NCBI GenBank assembly: GCA_963798275.1
Contig: CAWCTB010000051.1
Coordinates: forward strand, 158,546 to 222,545
Source of the DNA: CAWCTB01 sp963798275
Lineage (GTDB): Bacteria > Acidobacteriota > Terriglobia > Terriglobales > Acidobacteriaceae
DNA length: 64,000 nucleotides
Direction of reading: 5' to 3'
The notes beneath the pieces are model-generated. The model worked only from the letters and a program-made list of their open reading frames with translations, did no database searches and had not been told where the DNA came from. Within the stretch, counting starts at the first letter, position 1; every line of letters begins with the position of its first letter. Position numbers and translations under genes: made by a program. Of the stretch, positions 45,484 to 55,578 are shown piece after piece.

Positions 45484-47184
45484 TCAGTTTCTCGGTGTCG
45501 GCATGTTTGGGTGGAAGAAATCCACCAAGCCGTCTCGGTAGTCAATCTTGATTTCCAGCAGGCGCAGCACGTTGAAGCCCAGGATGCCGGAAACCTCCGT
45601 GCCGGTATGGCGGCATAAGGTGGAGAGATCGATGGTCACGATCTCCTGATTGTCCTGGCGGAAGTGGCTGAATGTCAGGTTCGCCTTCTGGCCGGTGTAT
45701 ACCTTCGCCACCGAGCCGCTCAGTCCGCGTACCTGCATGCTGGAATCGTTGAGCTTGGTCGTTTGGCGGGCCGCGCGCACCGAAAGAATGTTGGCGAACG
45801 AGCCGGTGTCGATCAGGAATAACATTGCCTTGTTGTCATTCACAAAGGTGGGGATCAGCAACTCGTGACCGAAGCGGAAGACCTTCGTCCAATTCTCCAT
45901 CCCGGGAGCGACATAGCGGTCGTGGGGCAAGCGAGCAGAAGACGTGGCATCTTTCGCCGCAGCACCGGACGGTTTAGCGCTCGCCGCGTCGGTCTTATCC
46001 TCCGCAGCGCCTCCCTCCGTCTGGCCCCCACTTTTTTCTTCAGGACTCGCGCCGGCCTCGGCTTCGGTATTGAGCGATGTGTTGGGGGAAGTCTCGTCCG
46101 GCCGTTTGGGCAACGGCGCCAGCTTCAATCGCGCCCCCGGGATGTCAATGTCAATGAGATAGGAACCGAACACGTCCGCGCCAATTAATCCATCTTCGTC
46201 GGGAAAGGAAGCCTTATCGGCGACCCGGACAACGCAGTCTTGAAACTCCAGTTCGCCCACCTTGATGTGGTCGGCCACCGCCGTGTAACCACTCTGCAAA
46301 CCCTTGTCGCCGATGCCGGCCATGCGTTCGCTGGAGATCCGCGTCAGCCCCGCCTTTTCCGCTGCTTTCCGGCTAACCAGGATGCCGCTGGCTCCGGTGT
46401 CGAGCAGCAGATGGTAGTTATGATCGTTCAATTTCACCGGCAGGCCGTAGCCCCGCAGGCGGTGCGCATCGGCAAACATCATCTCCAGCTTAGTGTCGGT
46501 CTGCTCGATCTTGCTGACCAGCTTGCAGGCGTGCGGCGGCTTGTCGGCCGTGGCCTTCAGGAATTCGAGATAGTTTTCCAGGGCCTCGGTGTCTTCCGGG
46601 TCGTCGGGATGCGGACCCGCCAGATACGCCTCGATGGCGGCCATGCGCTGCTTGCGCGAAAGCTGGCCGAAGTAGGCGCGCTGCACTTCCGGATCGTCCG
46701 GTGCAATTTCCCGCGCCTTCTTGAGTGCATCGTAGTTATGTCGGTACAAGGAATAGGCCCGATAAATCCTGGCCAGGCCGAGGTAGGCGTACACCTCTTT
46801 GGGATCGAGCCTCAGCGCTTTCAGGTAGGCAATTTCAGCTTCGGCCATTTCGCCGCGCCGGAAGCGCACGTCCCCCATAACGGTCAGCAGCACGGGGGAG
46901 TCGGGCGCTCCGGCCAGCGCGCTGGTGGCGACCTCGTACGCGTCGTCCACCTTTTCGTCGCGCAACAGCGTGCGAATGAGCCCCGCCTGGGCCGGTATCA
47001 ATTTAGGGCTGGCTTTCAGGATCGTCTGGTAAGCGGCCTCGGCGTCGGCGAACTTGCCCGCCCGGTAGAGTTGTTCCGCGCCGGCTAGCTCGGAGCTGTC
47101 ACCCGGTTTCGCTTGCCCAGCGAAGAGACAGCCGCCATAGCCCAGGAAAACAACCATCGCAAGAGCGAAGTTGCGTAGAGACAT
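45484..47184 (-). CDS. TPR protein with two retropepsin-like aspartyl protease domains
   Basis: A 566-residue exported protein. It has a signal peptide (MSLRNFALAMVVFLGYGG, cleavage near FAG), TPR helices from about 35 to 190, then two copies of a retropepsin-like domain. The first has LLLDTGASGILVS (Asp262), the second MLFLIDTGSFANILSV (Asp459), each followed by the family's downstream hydrophobic-Gly segment (DGLIGADVFG, VSGILGFNVL). A Lys/Ala/Thr-rich linker (about 365-420) joins them. The pair could form an intramolecular active dimer in the periplasm. Substrate unknown. Confidence 0.85.
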   Translation of the reverse strand: MSLRNFALAMVVFLGYGGCLFAGQAKPGDSSELAGAEQLYRAGKFADAEAAYQTILKASPKLIPAQAGLIRTLLRDEKVDDAYEVATSALAGAPDSPVLLTVMGDVRFRRGEMAEAEIAYLKALRLDPKEVYAYLGLARIYRAYSLYRHNYDALKKAREIAPDDPEVQRAYFGQLSRKQRMAAIEAYLAGPHPDDPEDTEALENYLEFLKATADKPPHACKLVSKIEQTDTKLEMMFADAHRLRGYGLPVKLNDHNYHLLLDTGASGILVSRKAAEKAGLTRISSERMAGIGDKGLQSGYTAVADHIKVGELEFQDCVVRVADKASFPDEDGLIGADVFGSYLIDIDIPGARLKLAPLPKRPDETSPNTSLNTEAEAGASPEEKSGGQTEGGAAEDKTDAASAKPSGAAAKDATSSARLPHDRYVAPGMENWTKVFRFGHELLIPTFVNDNKAMLFLIDTGSFANILSVRAARQTTKLNDSSMQVRGLSGSVAKVYTGQKANLTFSHFRQDNQEIVTIDLSTLCRHTGTEVSGILGFNVLRLLEIKIDYRDGLVDFFHPNMPTPRN

Positions 47185-47374
47185 GTAGTAGCCCTAGTAC
47201 CAGCAGGGTAGCACTTTTCCACTGGATTAGGAACGATTCCATAGCATCGCGGCGAAACCGAAACGCTTATCGCGTCACGCTTGATGGCCAGCATGATCGC
47301 TGGGTGCCCCACTCATTCGCGATTTTCGACGGAGTGGGAATCCTGCTATCCCACCCTCACTCTTCACTAGGCGG

Positions 47375-48847
47375 TTACCTCTCCCCCGGCCCCTCCGCTC
47401 CGCCCATCATCCCCGCCGGTGGCGGTGGGATGGAGATGTCGAGAGTCTGGACCTGTCCCAACGTCGAGAGCGGTTTGCCGAACTCACTGTCATTGCCCAC
47501 CACCAGCACCGCCAGCGTGTCTTTGTGTAGGTACTTCTTGGCGACGCGGGTCACGTCCTCGGTTGTGACTTTTTCGATGCCGTCGCGATAGCGTTCCAGG
47601 AAGTCGAGCGGATAGCCATAGAACTCGTACAGCATCTTTTCGCGCAGCACCTTGTCCGGAGTATCGAAGCGGAAGATAAATGAGTTGAGGATCTGGTCCT
47701 TGGCGCGCTTCAGCTCGTCAGGGCCGGCGGGATTCTTCTGCATGTCGTCGATTTCCTTGTACAGCGCCTGGATGCCCTCGACGGTGCTTGCGCTCTTGGT
47801 CTGCATCCCGATTTCGGTGAGGCCGGGATGGCTAAAGCTGGTGCCCACCCCGCCGCCAACGTTGTAGGCGAGACCCTGGGCCGCGCGGATGTTGTTGAAC
47901 AGCCGCGAGGAGAATCCGCCGCCGAAGATTTCGTTCATCACCGAAACCGCGAAGTAGTCGGGATTATCGCGGCGAATGCCCAGATCGAGCATGTTGATGC
48001 TGCTCTGGTTGACGTCGGTTTTTTGCGCGAAATAGTAGCCCGGCTTGGGTTCGGAGAACTTGATGTCGGGCGACTTGGCCGCCGGTCCCTTCGGCCATGA
48101 GCCGAAGGCCTGTCGCAGCTTGGCTTCCATGGCCTTGGGATCGAAGTCGCCGCTGATGCCGAAGATGATGTTGTTGGGCTGCACATACTGCTGGTGCCAG
48201 TTAAGCAGGTCCTGGCGCGTGACCGCCGCCACCGTGGCGTATTCAGCCACGCGAGCGTAAGGATTGTCTTTGCCGTAGCCGATGATCGCCGACTCGCGGC
48301 TGACGATGGAACTGACGCTGTCGTTGCGCCGCGCGATGCTGGTGTACATCTGCTCCTTGGTGAGTTCGATCTTGTCGGGCCGGAACTCGGGATTGCGCAG
48401 CAGATCGAGGTAGAGGTCGAAGACCGCGTCGAAGTCACCCTTCAGGCAGTCGAGGGCGATGGTGGTCGAATCGGCGCCGCCATCGGTTTCGATCTTGGCG
48501 GCCCGGGCTTCGAGGAAGTCGTCCATCTGGTCGCCAGTCTTGGTCTTCGTGCCTCCGGTGCGCCAGACATCGCCGTAAATGTCGACCAGGCCGGTCTTGG
48601 CCGCGGGCTCAGAGATCGAGCCGCCGCGAATGGTTGCGACCGCCGTGATCAGGGGGAGTTCGTGGTCCGCTTGCAGAAAGATCACCATGCCGTTGGGCAG
48701 CTCGATGCGGACCGGCTGCTGCGGATGAAATGCGGGCAGCGGCGGAGCCTGAATCTGGTTCCACGGCTTCACCTGGGCCGATGCGCAGAGCGTGGCGAGC
48801 AACAGGCAAAGCACAACGGGAGCGAAACGCAACTTGCGAGCGCGCAT
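47375..48847 (-). CDS. M16-family peptidase-like protein, non-catalytic subunit
   Basis: A 490-residue exported member of the pitrilysin/MPP family (signal peptide LRFAPVVLCLLLATLCASAQ). It has the M16 fold (RIELPNGMVIFLQADHELPL, LNWHQQYVQPNNIIFGISGDF, MNEIFGGGFSSRLFNNIRAAQGLAYNVG split over two lobes), but where the zinc motif HxxEH should stand it reads GLVDIYGDVW, with no histidine. It is therefore probably the non-catalytic partner of the next gene, as in alpha/beta MPP pairs. The start overlaps the stop of the upstream M16 gene (TAATG). Confidence 0.88.
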   Translation of the reverse strand: MRARKLRFAPVVLCLLLATLCASAQVKPWNQIQAPPLPAFHPQQPVRIELPNGMVIFLQADHELPLITAVATIRGGSISEPAAKTGLVDIYGDVWRTGGTKTKTGDQMDDFLEARAAKIETDGGADSTTIALDCLKGDFDAVFDLYLDLLRNPEFRPDKIELTKEQMYTSIARRNDSVSSIVSRESAIIGYGKDNPYARVAEYATVAAVTRQDLLNWHQQYVQPNNIIFGISGDFDPKAMEAKLRQAFGSWPKGPAAKSPDIKFSEPKPGYYFAQKTDVNQSSINMLDLGIRRDNPDYFAVSVMNEIFGGGFSSRLFNNIRAAQGLAYNVGGGVGTSFSHPGLTEIGMQTKSASTVEGIQALYKEIDDMQKNPAGPDELKRAKDQILNSFIFRFDTPDKVLREKMLYEFYGYPLDFLERYRDGIEKVTTEDVTRVAKKYLHKDTLAVLVVGNDSEFGKPLSTLGQVQTLDISIPPPPAGMMGGAEGPGER

Positions 48848-50404
48848 TAGTTCGCTCCTTTCGGCGAGCCGCCCGGCCTGGGGCGGCTGGACCGCTTCGG
48901 GGCGCGCGCTGTTGCGCCGTCTGGATCTCGCCGGTGGTGCGGTTGGTCTCCGTGAAGACCTGGTTGGCGACGCGGCGAATGTCGGCCTTGGTGACCTTGT
49001 CGACGCGATCGAGGTAGCGGAAGAGTTCGCGCCAGTCGCCGTAGCGCGTCTGGTAGGTCGCGAGCTGCTGCGCCAGCCCTGGATTGCTGGCCAGTCCGCG
49101 AATCAGGTCGGCCTTGGAACGCGTCTTGAACATCTGCAGTTCTTCGTCGGTCACGTCGGTGGTCTTCAGCTTGTCGATCTCCTCGTGAATCTGCTTGCGC
49201 ATTTCGTCGTTGGTGTGGCCGGGGAGCGGGCACGCCGTAGAACGCGAACAGGTGGGCGTACTTGGTGCCGGGGAATCCGGTGAAGCCGGCAGCAGACAGC
49301 GGCGATCTGTTTGTCGCGCACCAGCGAGCGATACAGGCGCGAGGTGCGGCCGTTGGACATGATGTCGGCGATGGCGTCGTACACCGCGTCGTCGGGATCG
49401 AGGTAGCTGGGCCGGTGATAGCCCTCAATGTAGAACGGCTGCGACGGGTCTTGCAGCACCACCTCGCGCAACGAGTTCTGCGGCGGCTCGGTGGTGGTCA
49501 TCTCCAGCGGCTTGGGCGCGGCAGGCAGGCGGCCAAAATACTCTTCGATAATAGGCATCACCTTGGCGGGATCGAGATCGCCCGACAAGCCAATCACCAT
49601 GTTGCTGGGCACATATTTCTTGTCGAAGAATTCGGTCGCATCGGTGGCGGAGAACGACTGCAGGTCCGAGGCATACCCGATCGTCGGCCGATGATATGGG
49701 TTTGCCGCAAAGGCCGTGCCCAGGAATTGCTCGACCAGGCGCCCGGTGGGCCGGCTGTCGGTGCGCATGCGCCGTTCTTCCATCACCACGTCGCGCTCCT
49801 TGTAGAACTCGCGCATCACGGGATGCAGGAAGCGGTCAGACTCCAGCGCGGCCCAAAGTTCAAACTCGTTCGCCGGCATGGAGTACATGTAGCCGGTCTC
49901 GTCGTAGCTGGTGAAGGCGTTCATGCCGACTCCGCCGTGGCTCTCCACAATTTCGCCGAACTGGTTCTTGACCACGTACTGGTCGGCGTCCTTGATCGCC
50001 GCCTGCCATGCCTCCTGCAACTGCTTCAGCTTCTGCGGATCGCGCCCCACGCGCTTGATGCGCTCGGCATCATACGCGGCATAGGTCTGCTCGACCTTCT
50101 GCAGCGCGACCTTTTCCGCGGCGTAGTTCGTGGTTCCGATGGTGGGCGTGCCCTTGAAGGCCATGTGCTCCATCATGTGGGCCAGCCCGGTTTCGTGCAG
50201 CGGGTCTTGCGCGGAGCCCGCGTCCACCAGGGTGAAGAACGAAAAAACCGGAGCTTCGGGCCGGCGGTACAGCACGACGGTGAGCCCGTTGGACAGAGTC
50301 TTGACCGTGACCTGCTTCTCGAAAGAGGCCAGGTCTTGTGCCAAGGCGGGCAGGGAAACAGCAAGCAAGAAAAGGGCCGCAAGCTTGGCGGACCAGCGTT
50401 TCAT
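48847..50404 (-). CDS. M16-family zinc peptidase, catalytic subunit, frameshifted
   Basis: A protein of about 520 residues starting MKRWSAKLAALFLLAVSL, with GGAGG four bases before the ATG; a start 7 codons upstream is less likely. The zinc motif is HMMEH (His76, Glu79, His80), with the third ligand expected near EIVESHGG. It degrades or processes periplasmic peptides. Three indels are needed: near 49290-49300 (DKQIAA joins SAAGFTGFPG), near 49215-49235 (YGVP joins MRKQIHEEID) and near 48910-48920 (EIQTAQ joins APKRSSRPRP). The terminator overlap with the next gene supports the last frame. Confidence 0.85.
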
Positions 50405-50701
50405 CGAACCTCCAGCATAAGACAACGTAAGTAGTCCGAGTTCAAAGGTACGGAGAGTAGGACGGGTAAGTCAAACCAAGGGAAGCCGGAGGGCAAGGGT
50501 CCGGGTGCGGATTGGCGTGGGCCTTCACTGGTTCGTTCGCCGGCCAAAGTGCGTTTGGTGTCTGGCCTCTCTGGGCTGTACGTTGTGACAGCCGCCGCAA
50601 AAATCGATGGGAGTATCAAGCTCGGACTCAACGGCTGCACCTATTAAGATGCATACTTACAGCGCGAACATGCATCCCTTCGTCGGAGGGAGAGGAGATA
50701 G

Positions 50702-51789
50702 ATGGCCAGCGAAACCGTGGTGGAAGTCCAGGGCAAGCGGCTCAAGCTGTCGAATCTTGACAAGGTGCTATATCCCGCAGTGGGCTTCACCAAGGGGCAG
50801 GTCGTGGACTACTACGTGCGCATTGCCCCCGTGCTGCTGCCCCATACCCAGGGACGGCCCCTGACCATGAAGCGCTATCCCAACGGCGTGAATGGCATGT
50901 TCTTTTATGAGAAGAACTGTCCCGAGCATCGTCCGGAGTGGGTGCAGGTTGCTCCGGTGTGGAGTGAGGGCAACAAGAAGTGGATGAACTATTGCCTGGC
51001 GCAGGACCTGCCCACGCTGGTGTGGGCGGCGAACCTCGCCGACCTCGAACTGCATACCAGCTTGTCGCTGGCGAAGGAGATACTCAGGCCGACATTCATC
51101 GTGTTCGATCTTGATCCGGGAGAGCCGGCCAACATCGTGCAGTGCTGCCAGGTCGGACTGTGGGTGCGCGATACCTTTGCGCGGCTCGGCCTGAAGAGCT
51201 TCGCCAAGACCTCGGGATCGAAAGGGCTGCAGGTGTACGTCCCACTGAACACCCCGGTCTCCTACGACCAGACGAAGGCGTTTGCGCACGAGCTGGCACG
51301 ACAACTGGAGCGGGAGCACCGCGACCTGGTCGTGTCGGACATGAAGAAGTCGCTGCGCGTGGGCAAGGTCTTGGTGGACTGGAGCCAGAACGACGACCAC
51401 AAAACCACCATCTGTGTGTACTCGCTGCGGGCGAAAGAACGTCCGACCGTTTCGACTCCGGTGACGTGGGAGGAAGTTGACGAACTGCCTGAAGAAGCGC
51501 GATGCGAAGCTGCTGGTGTTCGAATCGTCACAGGTTCTGGAACGGGTACGCCAACATGGCGACCTGTTCGCGCCGGTGCTGAAGCTCAAGCAGAAGCTGC
51601 CGCCGGTGGAGGCACTTGCCCTAGCAGAGACGGGCGCGGCGGGTAGTGGCAAAGCTGGCAGTCCACCGAAGCCTGAGCGGCCGAACTCGCTCGAAGAAAG
51701 CTATCGTGACGAAGCCGGCGGGGGCGAAGGCAGGTTCACCGTCGCCCAAGCGGCCCGTGGCGAAACGTGCGAAGCAGAAACAGGCCTGA
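50702..51789 (+). CDS. LigD-type polymerase (PolDom) protein, two frameshifts
   Basis: A stand-alone archaeo-eukaryotic-primase-type polymerase domain as in the NHEJ ligase LigD. It has LKLSNLDKVLYP near the start, the catalytic FDLDPG (Asp136/Asp138), KTSGSKGLQVYVPL and HKTTICVYSLR. A strong GGAGGGAGAGGAG leader precedes the ATG. No ligase or phosphoesterase domain follows, and there is no Ku gene in the window. Two indels are needed, near 51490-51500 (VDELPEE joins DAKLLVFESS) and between about 51640 and 51695. The C-terminal tail is Lys/Ala-rich (KKAIVTKPAGAKAG), suggesting a DNA-binding extension. Confidence 0.88.
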
Positions 51790-51833
51790 TATGGTTTGGG
51801 CACTCGCGCTTCAAACGACTCTAAGGAGGATAT

Positions 51834-52230
51834 GTGCTGCACCACGCGCACGGAACATTTCAAGTCAAGATGCAACCGCTCCCATCGCCTCCAGCCGAGG
51901 GGCTGATGCGCATGTCGATTGACAAAGAGATCCACGGCGACCTGGAAGCGACGTCGCGGGGCGAAATGCTGTCCGCGGGAAATCCCGAAGGCAGGTGAGG
52001 CGGGGTACGTCGCCATGGAAATGGTGACGGGAACGCTGGGCGGCAAGCGCGGCGGCTTCGCGCTGCAGCACACGGCAACCATGGATGCTGGCGGCCAGAA
52101 CATGCAGATCAAGGTGACACCGGGCTCCGGCACCGGCGAGCTCAAGGGAATTGCCGGGACCTTCACGATTACCATTGCGGACGGGCTGCACTCCTACGAC
52201 TTCGAGTACACGCTGTCTGGCAGTATCTAG
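51834..52230 (+). CDS. DUF3224-like protein, one frameshift
   Basis: A protein of about 131 residues. The N-terminal part reads HHAHGTFQVKMQPL and IDKEIHGDLEATSRGEMLSA; the C-terminal part, in another frame, reads AGYVAMEMVTGTLGGKRG and SGTGELKGIAGTFTITIADG, all typical of DUF3224 beta-barrel proteins. The join is near 51990. AAGGAGGA at 51823-51830 serves either GTG 51834 or ATG 51832. Function unknown. Confidence 0.75.
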
Positions 52231-52411
52231 AAGTAGTCAATGGTCCCATCATCGGTTTTGCAAGGGCCCGGCTTTCAGACGTACCGTGATGCCGGCGAAA
52301 AACATTGCGCTTTAGCTGTGGTGTGTCAATAGGTTGTTGGATTTTGGTTGAGCGCGGTATGAGGTCGACGCCAGACGTACGATGGATCCAGGTGCAACTG
52401 GGAAAACCGCT

Positions 52412-53716
52412 CTACCCGAGCTCTCGTCCGCGAGTTTCCGGTAGAGGCAGAACCGACGCCGCCGCCAGCAGAAATGCCAGGGCGCAAAGATAGAACGCTG
52501 AGTCGAGGCCGTGCTTCTGCCCGAACCATCCAATGATCAAGGGCGAAACGGCGCTCAACATGCGCGCGCCATTGTAGGTGACGCCGAGGGCGCGAGCCCG
52601 AATGGGAGTAGGGAAGAGTTCGCTGGCGATTAATCCCGAGCCGGAAAAGAAACCCGTTCCGAAGAAGGCCACGACGATCCCAAGGACCATGATGGTCCAC
52701 GCACCGCGCGCGTTGGCATAGAGCGGAACCAGCAAGCCCGCGGCTGTCAGATAGAGAACGAATGCGCCTTTGCGGCCCAACTTGTCGGCAAACGGGCCGA
52801 AGCAGAGGTAGCCGGGAAGCATGCCGAGCAGGTTTAACGTCAGCAGGAGGCCGGTGGTGGAGAGTACGCCAAAGCCGCGCCCTCCCTGACTAACCGGTAT
52901 GGACAGATACGGTGGTATCCAGCTGAACAATCCCCACCAGCCGAACAGGCCGAAGAAGTTCAACAGAGTGAGCGCGATGGTATTGCGGAGCAGCGGCGGG
53001 CGGAAGAGACTTCCCAGTTTGCGGTTTTCTGGTTCCGACCCTCGGCGCGAAGGCCGCGCAGAGGACGGTGCAGCCACACTTTCCTGTGGTTCCGGCAAGG
53101 CAGATCGAGTGGAGTGCGACTCGCGCCATAGTTCGGACTCGGGCACGCGACGGCGAATCCACCAGGTGACCAGCGCGGGCAGGACCCCGACGAAGAAAAC
53201 ATAGCGCCAGTTGGCCAGGCGCAGCATGATGCCGGCGACCAGGGCGGCGAGCGCGTAGCCGATTGCCCAGGAACTTTGCACCATCGCCATAGCCCGGGCG
53301 CGCAAATGCGATGGCCAGGTTTCGGCTACCAGAGTTGCGCCCGTATTCCATTCGCCGCCCATCCCCAAGCCGAGCAGCGTCCGAAAGAGCGCCAGTTGTA
53401 ACACGGTTTGTGAGAGGCCGGAGGCGAAGGAGCAGATCGAGTAAGTCAAGATGCTGAGCGCCAGGGCGCGGGTGCGGCCGATGCGATCGGCGATGAAGCC
53501 GAAAAGAATTCCGCCGGCGCCGGAGGCGAGCAGCATCAGGGTGTTGAGCAGTCCCACCGTCGCCTTGGTCATCTGCAGGTCGCGCATGATGTGGGCGACG
53601 ACCAAGGCGTAAAGCATCACGTCGAAGGCGTCGAGCATCCATCCGAGAGCGGCGGCGAGCAGGGTGCGACGCTGAGCCGGGGTGACGTCAGCGCGGAATA
53701 GGAGGCTCCAGGGCAT
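52412..53716 (-). CDS. MFS transporter
   Basis: A 434-residue, 12-helix major facilitator protein. The loop 2-3 motif is GFIADRIGRTRALALS, and loop 4 has GLGMGGEWNTGATLVAETWP, typical of the aromatic-acid/sugar-acid:H+ branch (AAHS, NanT-like). The motif repeats in the second half (FGPFADKLGRKGAFVLY). The opening LGWMLDAFDVMLYALV also fits that branch. The central loop is charged. The substrate is not predictable. It is on the same strand as fadD but separated by 71 bases. Confidence 0.9.
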   Translation of the reverse strand: MPWSLLFRADVTPAQRRTLLAAALGWMLDAFDVMLYALVVAHIMRDLQMTKATVGLLNTLMLLASGAGGILFGFIADRIGRTRALALSILTYSICSFASGLSQTVLQLALFRTLLGLGMGGEWNTGATLVAETWPSHLRARAMAMVQSSWAIGYALAALVAGIMLRLANWRYVFFVGVLPALVTWWIRRRVPESELWRESHSTRSALPEPQESVAAPSSARPSRRGSEPENRKLGSLFRPPLLRNTIALTLLNFFGLFGWWGLFSWIPPYLSIPVSQGGRGFGVLSTTGLLLTLNLLGMLPGYLCFGPFADKLGRKGAFVLYLTAAGLLVPLYANARGAWTIMVLGIVVAFFGTGFFSGSGLIASELFPTPIRARALGVTYNGARMLSAVSPLIIGWFGQKHGLDSAFYLCALAFLLAAASVLPLPETRGRELG

Positions 53717-53787
53717 TGCGCGAGATTCTAGCAGGCGGGGTCACTAACCAGGGTTTTTCCCGCGGCTCTTTGTGCTTTGGTGAGAAC

Positions 53788-55578
53788 CTAGCGCTTGCCG
53801 ACGGGTGCGGCTTCGGGGCGGCGTTCGGTTTCGCTGTAGAGGGCGTCGATCTCGTCGCGATACCGCTCTTCCAGCTTGCGCCGGCGCAACTTCATGCTTG
53901 GGGTCAGGGTGCCGTCGGCCACGCTGAGCTCGGTGGGAATCAACAGCACTTTCTTGACCTTCTCGTACTGGGCAAGGTTCCGGTTCAGCTCATCGATGAT
54001 GGACTGATACAGCGCTCGAACCTTTTCTGACTTGACCAGTTCCTCATGCGACAACAGGCGCATACCGTGACCGCGGGCCCAATCTTCCAGCACGGTAAAG
54101 TTGGGGACGATGAGCACGGCGGGGAAGCGGCGGCGTTCCCCGAGGAGCGCGGCTTCGCCGACAAACATGTTCGCCTTAAGCGCATTTTCGATGGGCTGAG
54201 GGGCGATGAATTTGCCCCCGGAGGTCTTGATGAGATCTTTTTTGCGATCGATGATGGAGAGGAATCCGGCTTCGTCGAGGCTGCCGATGTCTCCCGTCTT
54301 GAACCAGTCATCTTCAAAGGCAGCAGTGGTTTCTGACGGCATGTTCCAGTATCCCTTGAAGATCGAGGAGCCGCGCACCAGTAACTCGCCGTCGTCCGCA
54401 AGCTTGATTTCCACATTGCGCAGGGGTTTGCCGACGGTGCCGAGTTTGTGCTGGCTGGGTAAGTTGAAGGCGATGACCGGCGAAGTCTCGGTGAGTCCAT
54501 AGCCTTCGTGGATGCGGATGCCAATGTCGGCATACCAGCAAGCAAGGTCGATGCCCAAGGGTGCGCCGCCGGAGAGAAAGAGCTGTACCCGGCCGCCGAG
54601 CTTCTCGCGGACCTTGGAGAAGACAAGCCGGTTGGCGATCTTCCAATCCAGCGACTTGGGCTGCAAGCCTTGGAGGGTGGTGTCGCGGTGCTTGCGCCCG
54701 ACGTCGAGCGCCCACTGGAGGATCTTGTGCTTGACGCCCTTGGCGTTGAGTTGCACGGTATTGGAAATTTTCTCGTAGACGCGGGGCACGGCGATGAACA
54801 AGGTGGGCCGGGTTTCAGCCATGACAGCGGCCAGCTCGTCGAAGAACGGACAGTACGCGATGGTCACGCCCTGGTAGAAGAGGAGGTAATCGACGTGGCG
54901 CGCGGTGATATGGGAAAGCGGCAGGAAAGAGATGCAAACGTCCTGGGTTCCGATGTCGACCAGCTCCTGCGTCATGCTGAGGTTAGACGCGATGTTGCCG
55001 TGGGTGAGGATGACGCCTTTGGGGGTTCCGGTGGTGCCGGAGGTGTAGATCAGGGTGGCGACGTCGTCGGGCTGAATCTGGCCGGCGAGCGACTCGAGTT
55101 CAGGATCGGGGCCGGGCTTGGCATCGTATATGAACTCGGCCATGGGGATAACGTCGTGTAGCCGGGAGCCGTCGTCCATGATGATGATGCGTTCGATATT
55201 GGTGAGCGGCCGGATAGCAGCGACCTTGTCGAACTGGGCCTGGCTGGAGACAAACAGGACGCGCGCCTCCGAGTGTTGCAACAGGTAGAGACACTGCTCG
55301 GCAGTCTGGGTGGCGTAGATGGGCACAACGATGCCACCGATCAGCAGGGTGGCGAAATCGGCAATGGCCCACTCCGGGCGGTTCTCGCTCAGGATGGCGA
55401 CGCGGTCGCCCTTGCCGAGGCCCCAGCTTCGCAGGTGGCGTGCCGTTGCATAAACCTTCGCCTGCAACTGGGAAGAGGAAATCGGCTGCCACACTCCGGT
55501 GAGCTTGCTGAGCATGGCGCGGTCGAGGTTGTGCTCGACGACCTTGAAGAAAACGTCGTTAAGGGTTCGGATACTCAT
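53788..55578 (-). CDS. fadD: Long-chain acyl-CoA synthetase
   Basis: A 596-residue AMP-forming enzyme that activates fatty acids to acyl-CoA. It has the P-loop TLIYTSGTTGTPKGVILTHG, the motif GYGLTETSPVIAFN, and the C-terminal DWFKTGDIGSLDEAGFLSI with the hinge and catalytic-Lys region KTSGGKFIAPQPIEN. The start overlaps the stop of the TetR gene upstream (ATGA), so both belong to one operon controlled by a FadR-type operator. It probably initiates beta-oxidation. Confidence 0.95.
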   Translation of the reverse strand: MSIRTLNDVFFKVVEHNLDRAMLSKLTGVWQPISSSQLQAKVYATARHLRSWGLGKGDRVAILSENRPEWAIADFATLLIGGIVVPIYATQTAEQCLYLLQHSEARVLFVSSQAQFDKVAAIRPLTNIERIIIMDDGSRLHDVIPMAEFIYDAKPGPDPELESLAGQIQPDDVATLIYTSGTTGTPKGVILTHGNIASNLSMTQELVDIGTQDVCISFLPLSHITARHVDYLLFYQGVTIAYCPFFDELAAVMAETRPTLFIAVPRVYEKISNTVQLNAKGVKHKILQWALDVGRKHRDTTLQGLQPKSLDWKIANRLVFSKVREKLGGRVQLFLSGGAPLGIDLACWYADIGIRIHEGYGLTETSPVIAFNLPSQHKLGTVGKPLRNVEIKLADDGELLVRGSSIFKGYWNMPSETTAAFEDDWFKTGDIGSLDEAGFLSIIDRKKDLIKTSGGKFIAPQPIENALKANMFVGEAALLGERRRFPAVLIVPNFTVLEDWARGHGMRLLSHEELVKSEKVRALYQSIIDELNRNLAQYEKVKKVLLIPTELSVADGTLTPSMKLRRRKLEERYRDEIDALYSETERRPEAAPVGKR

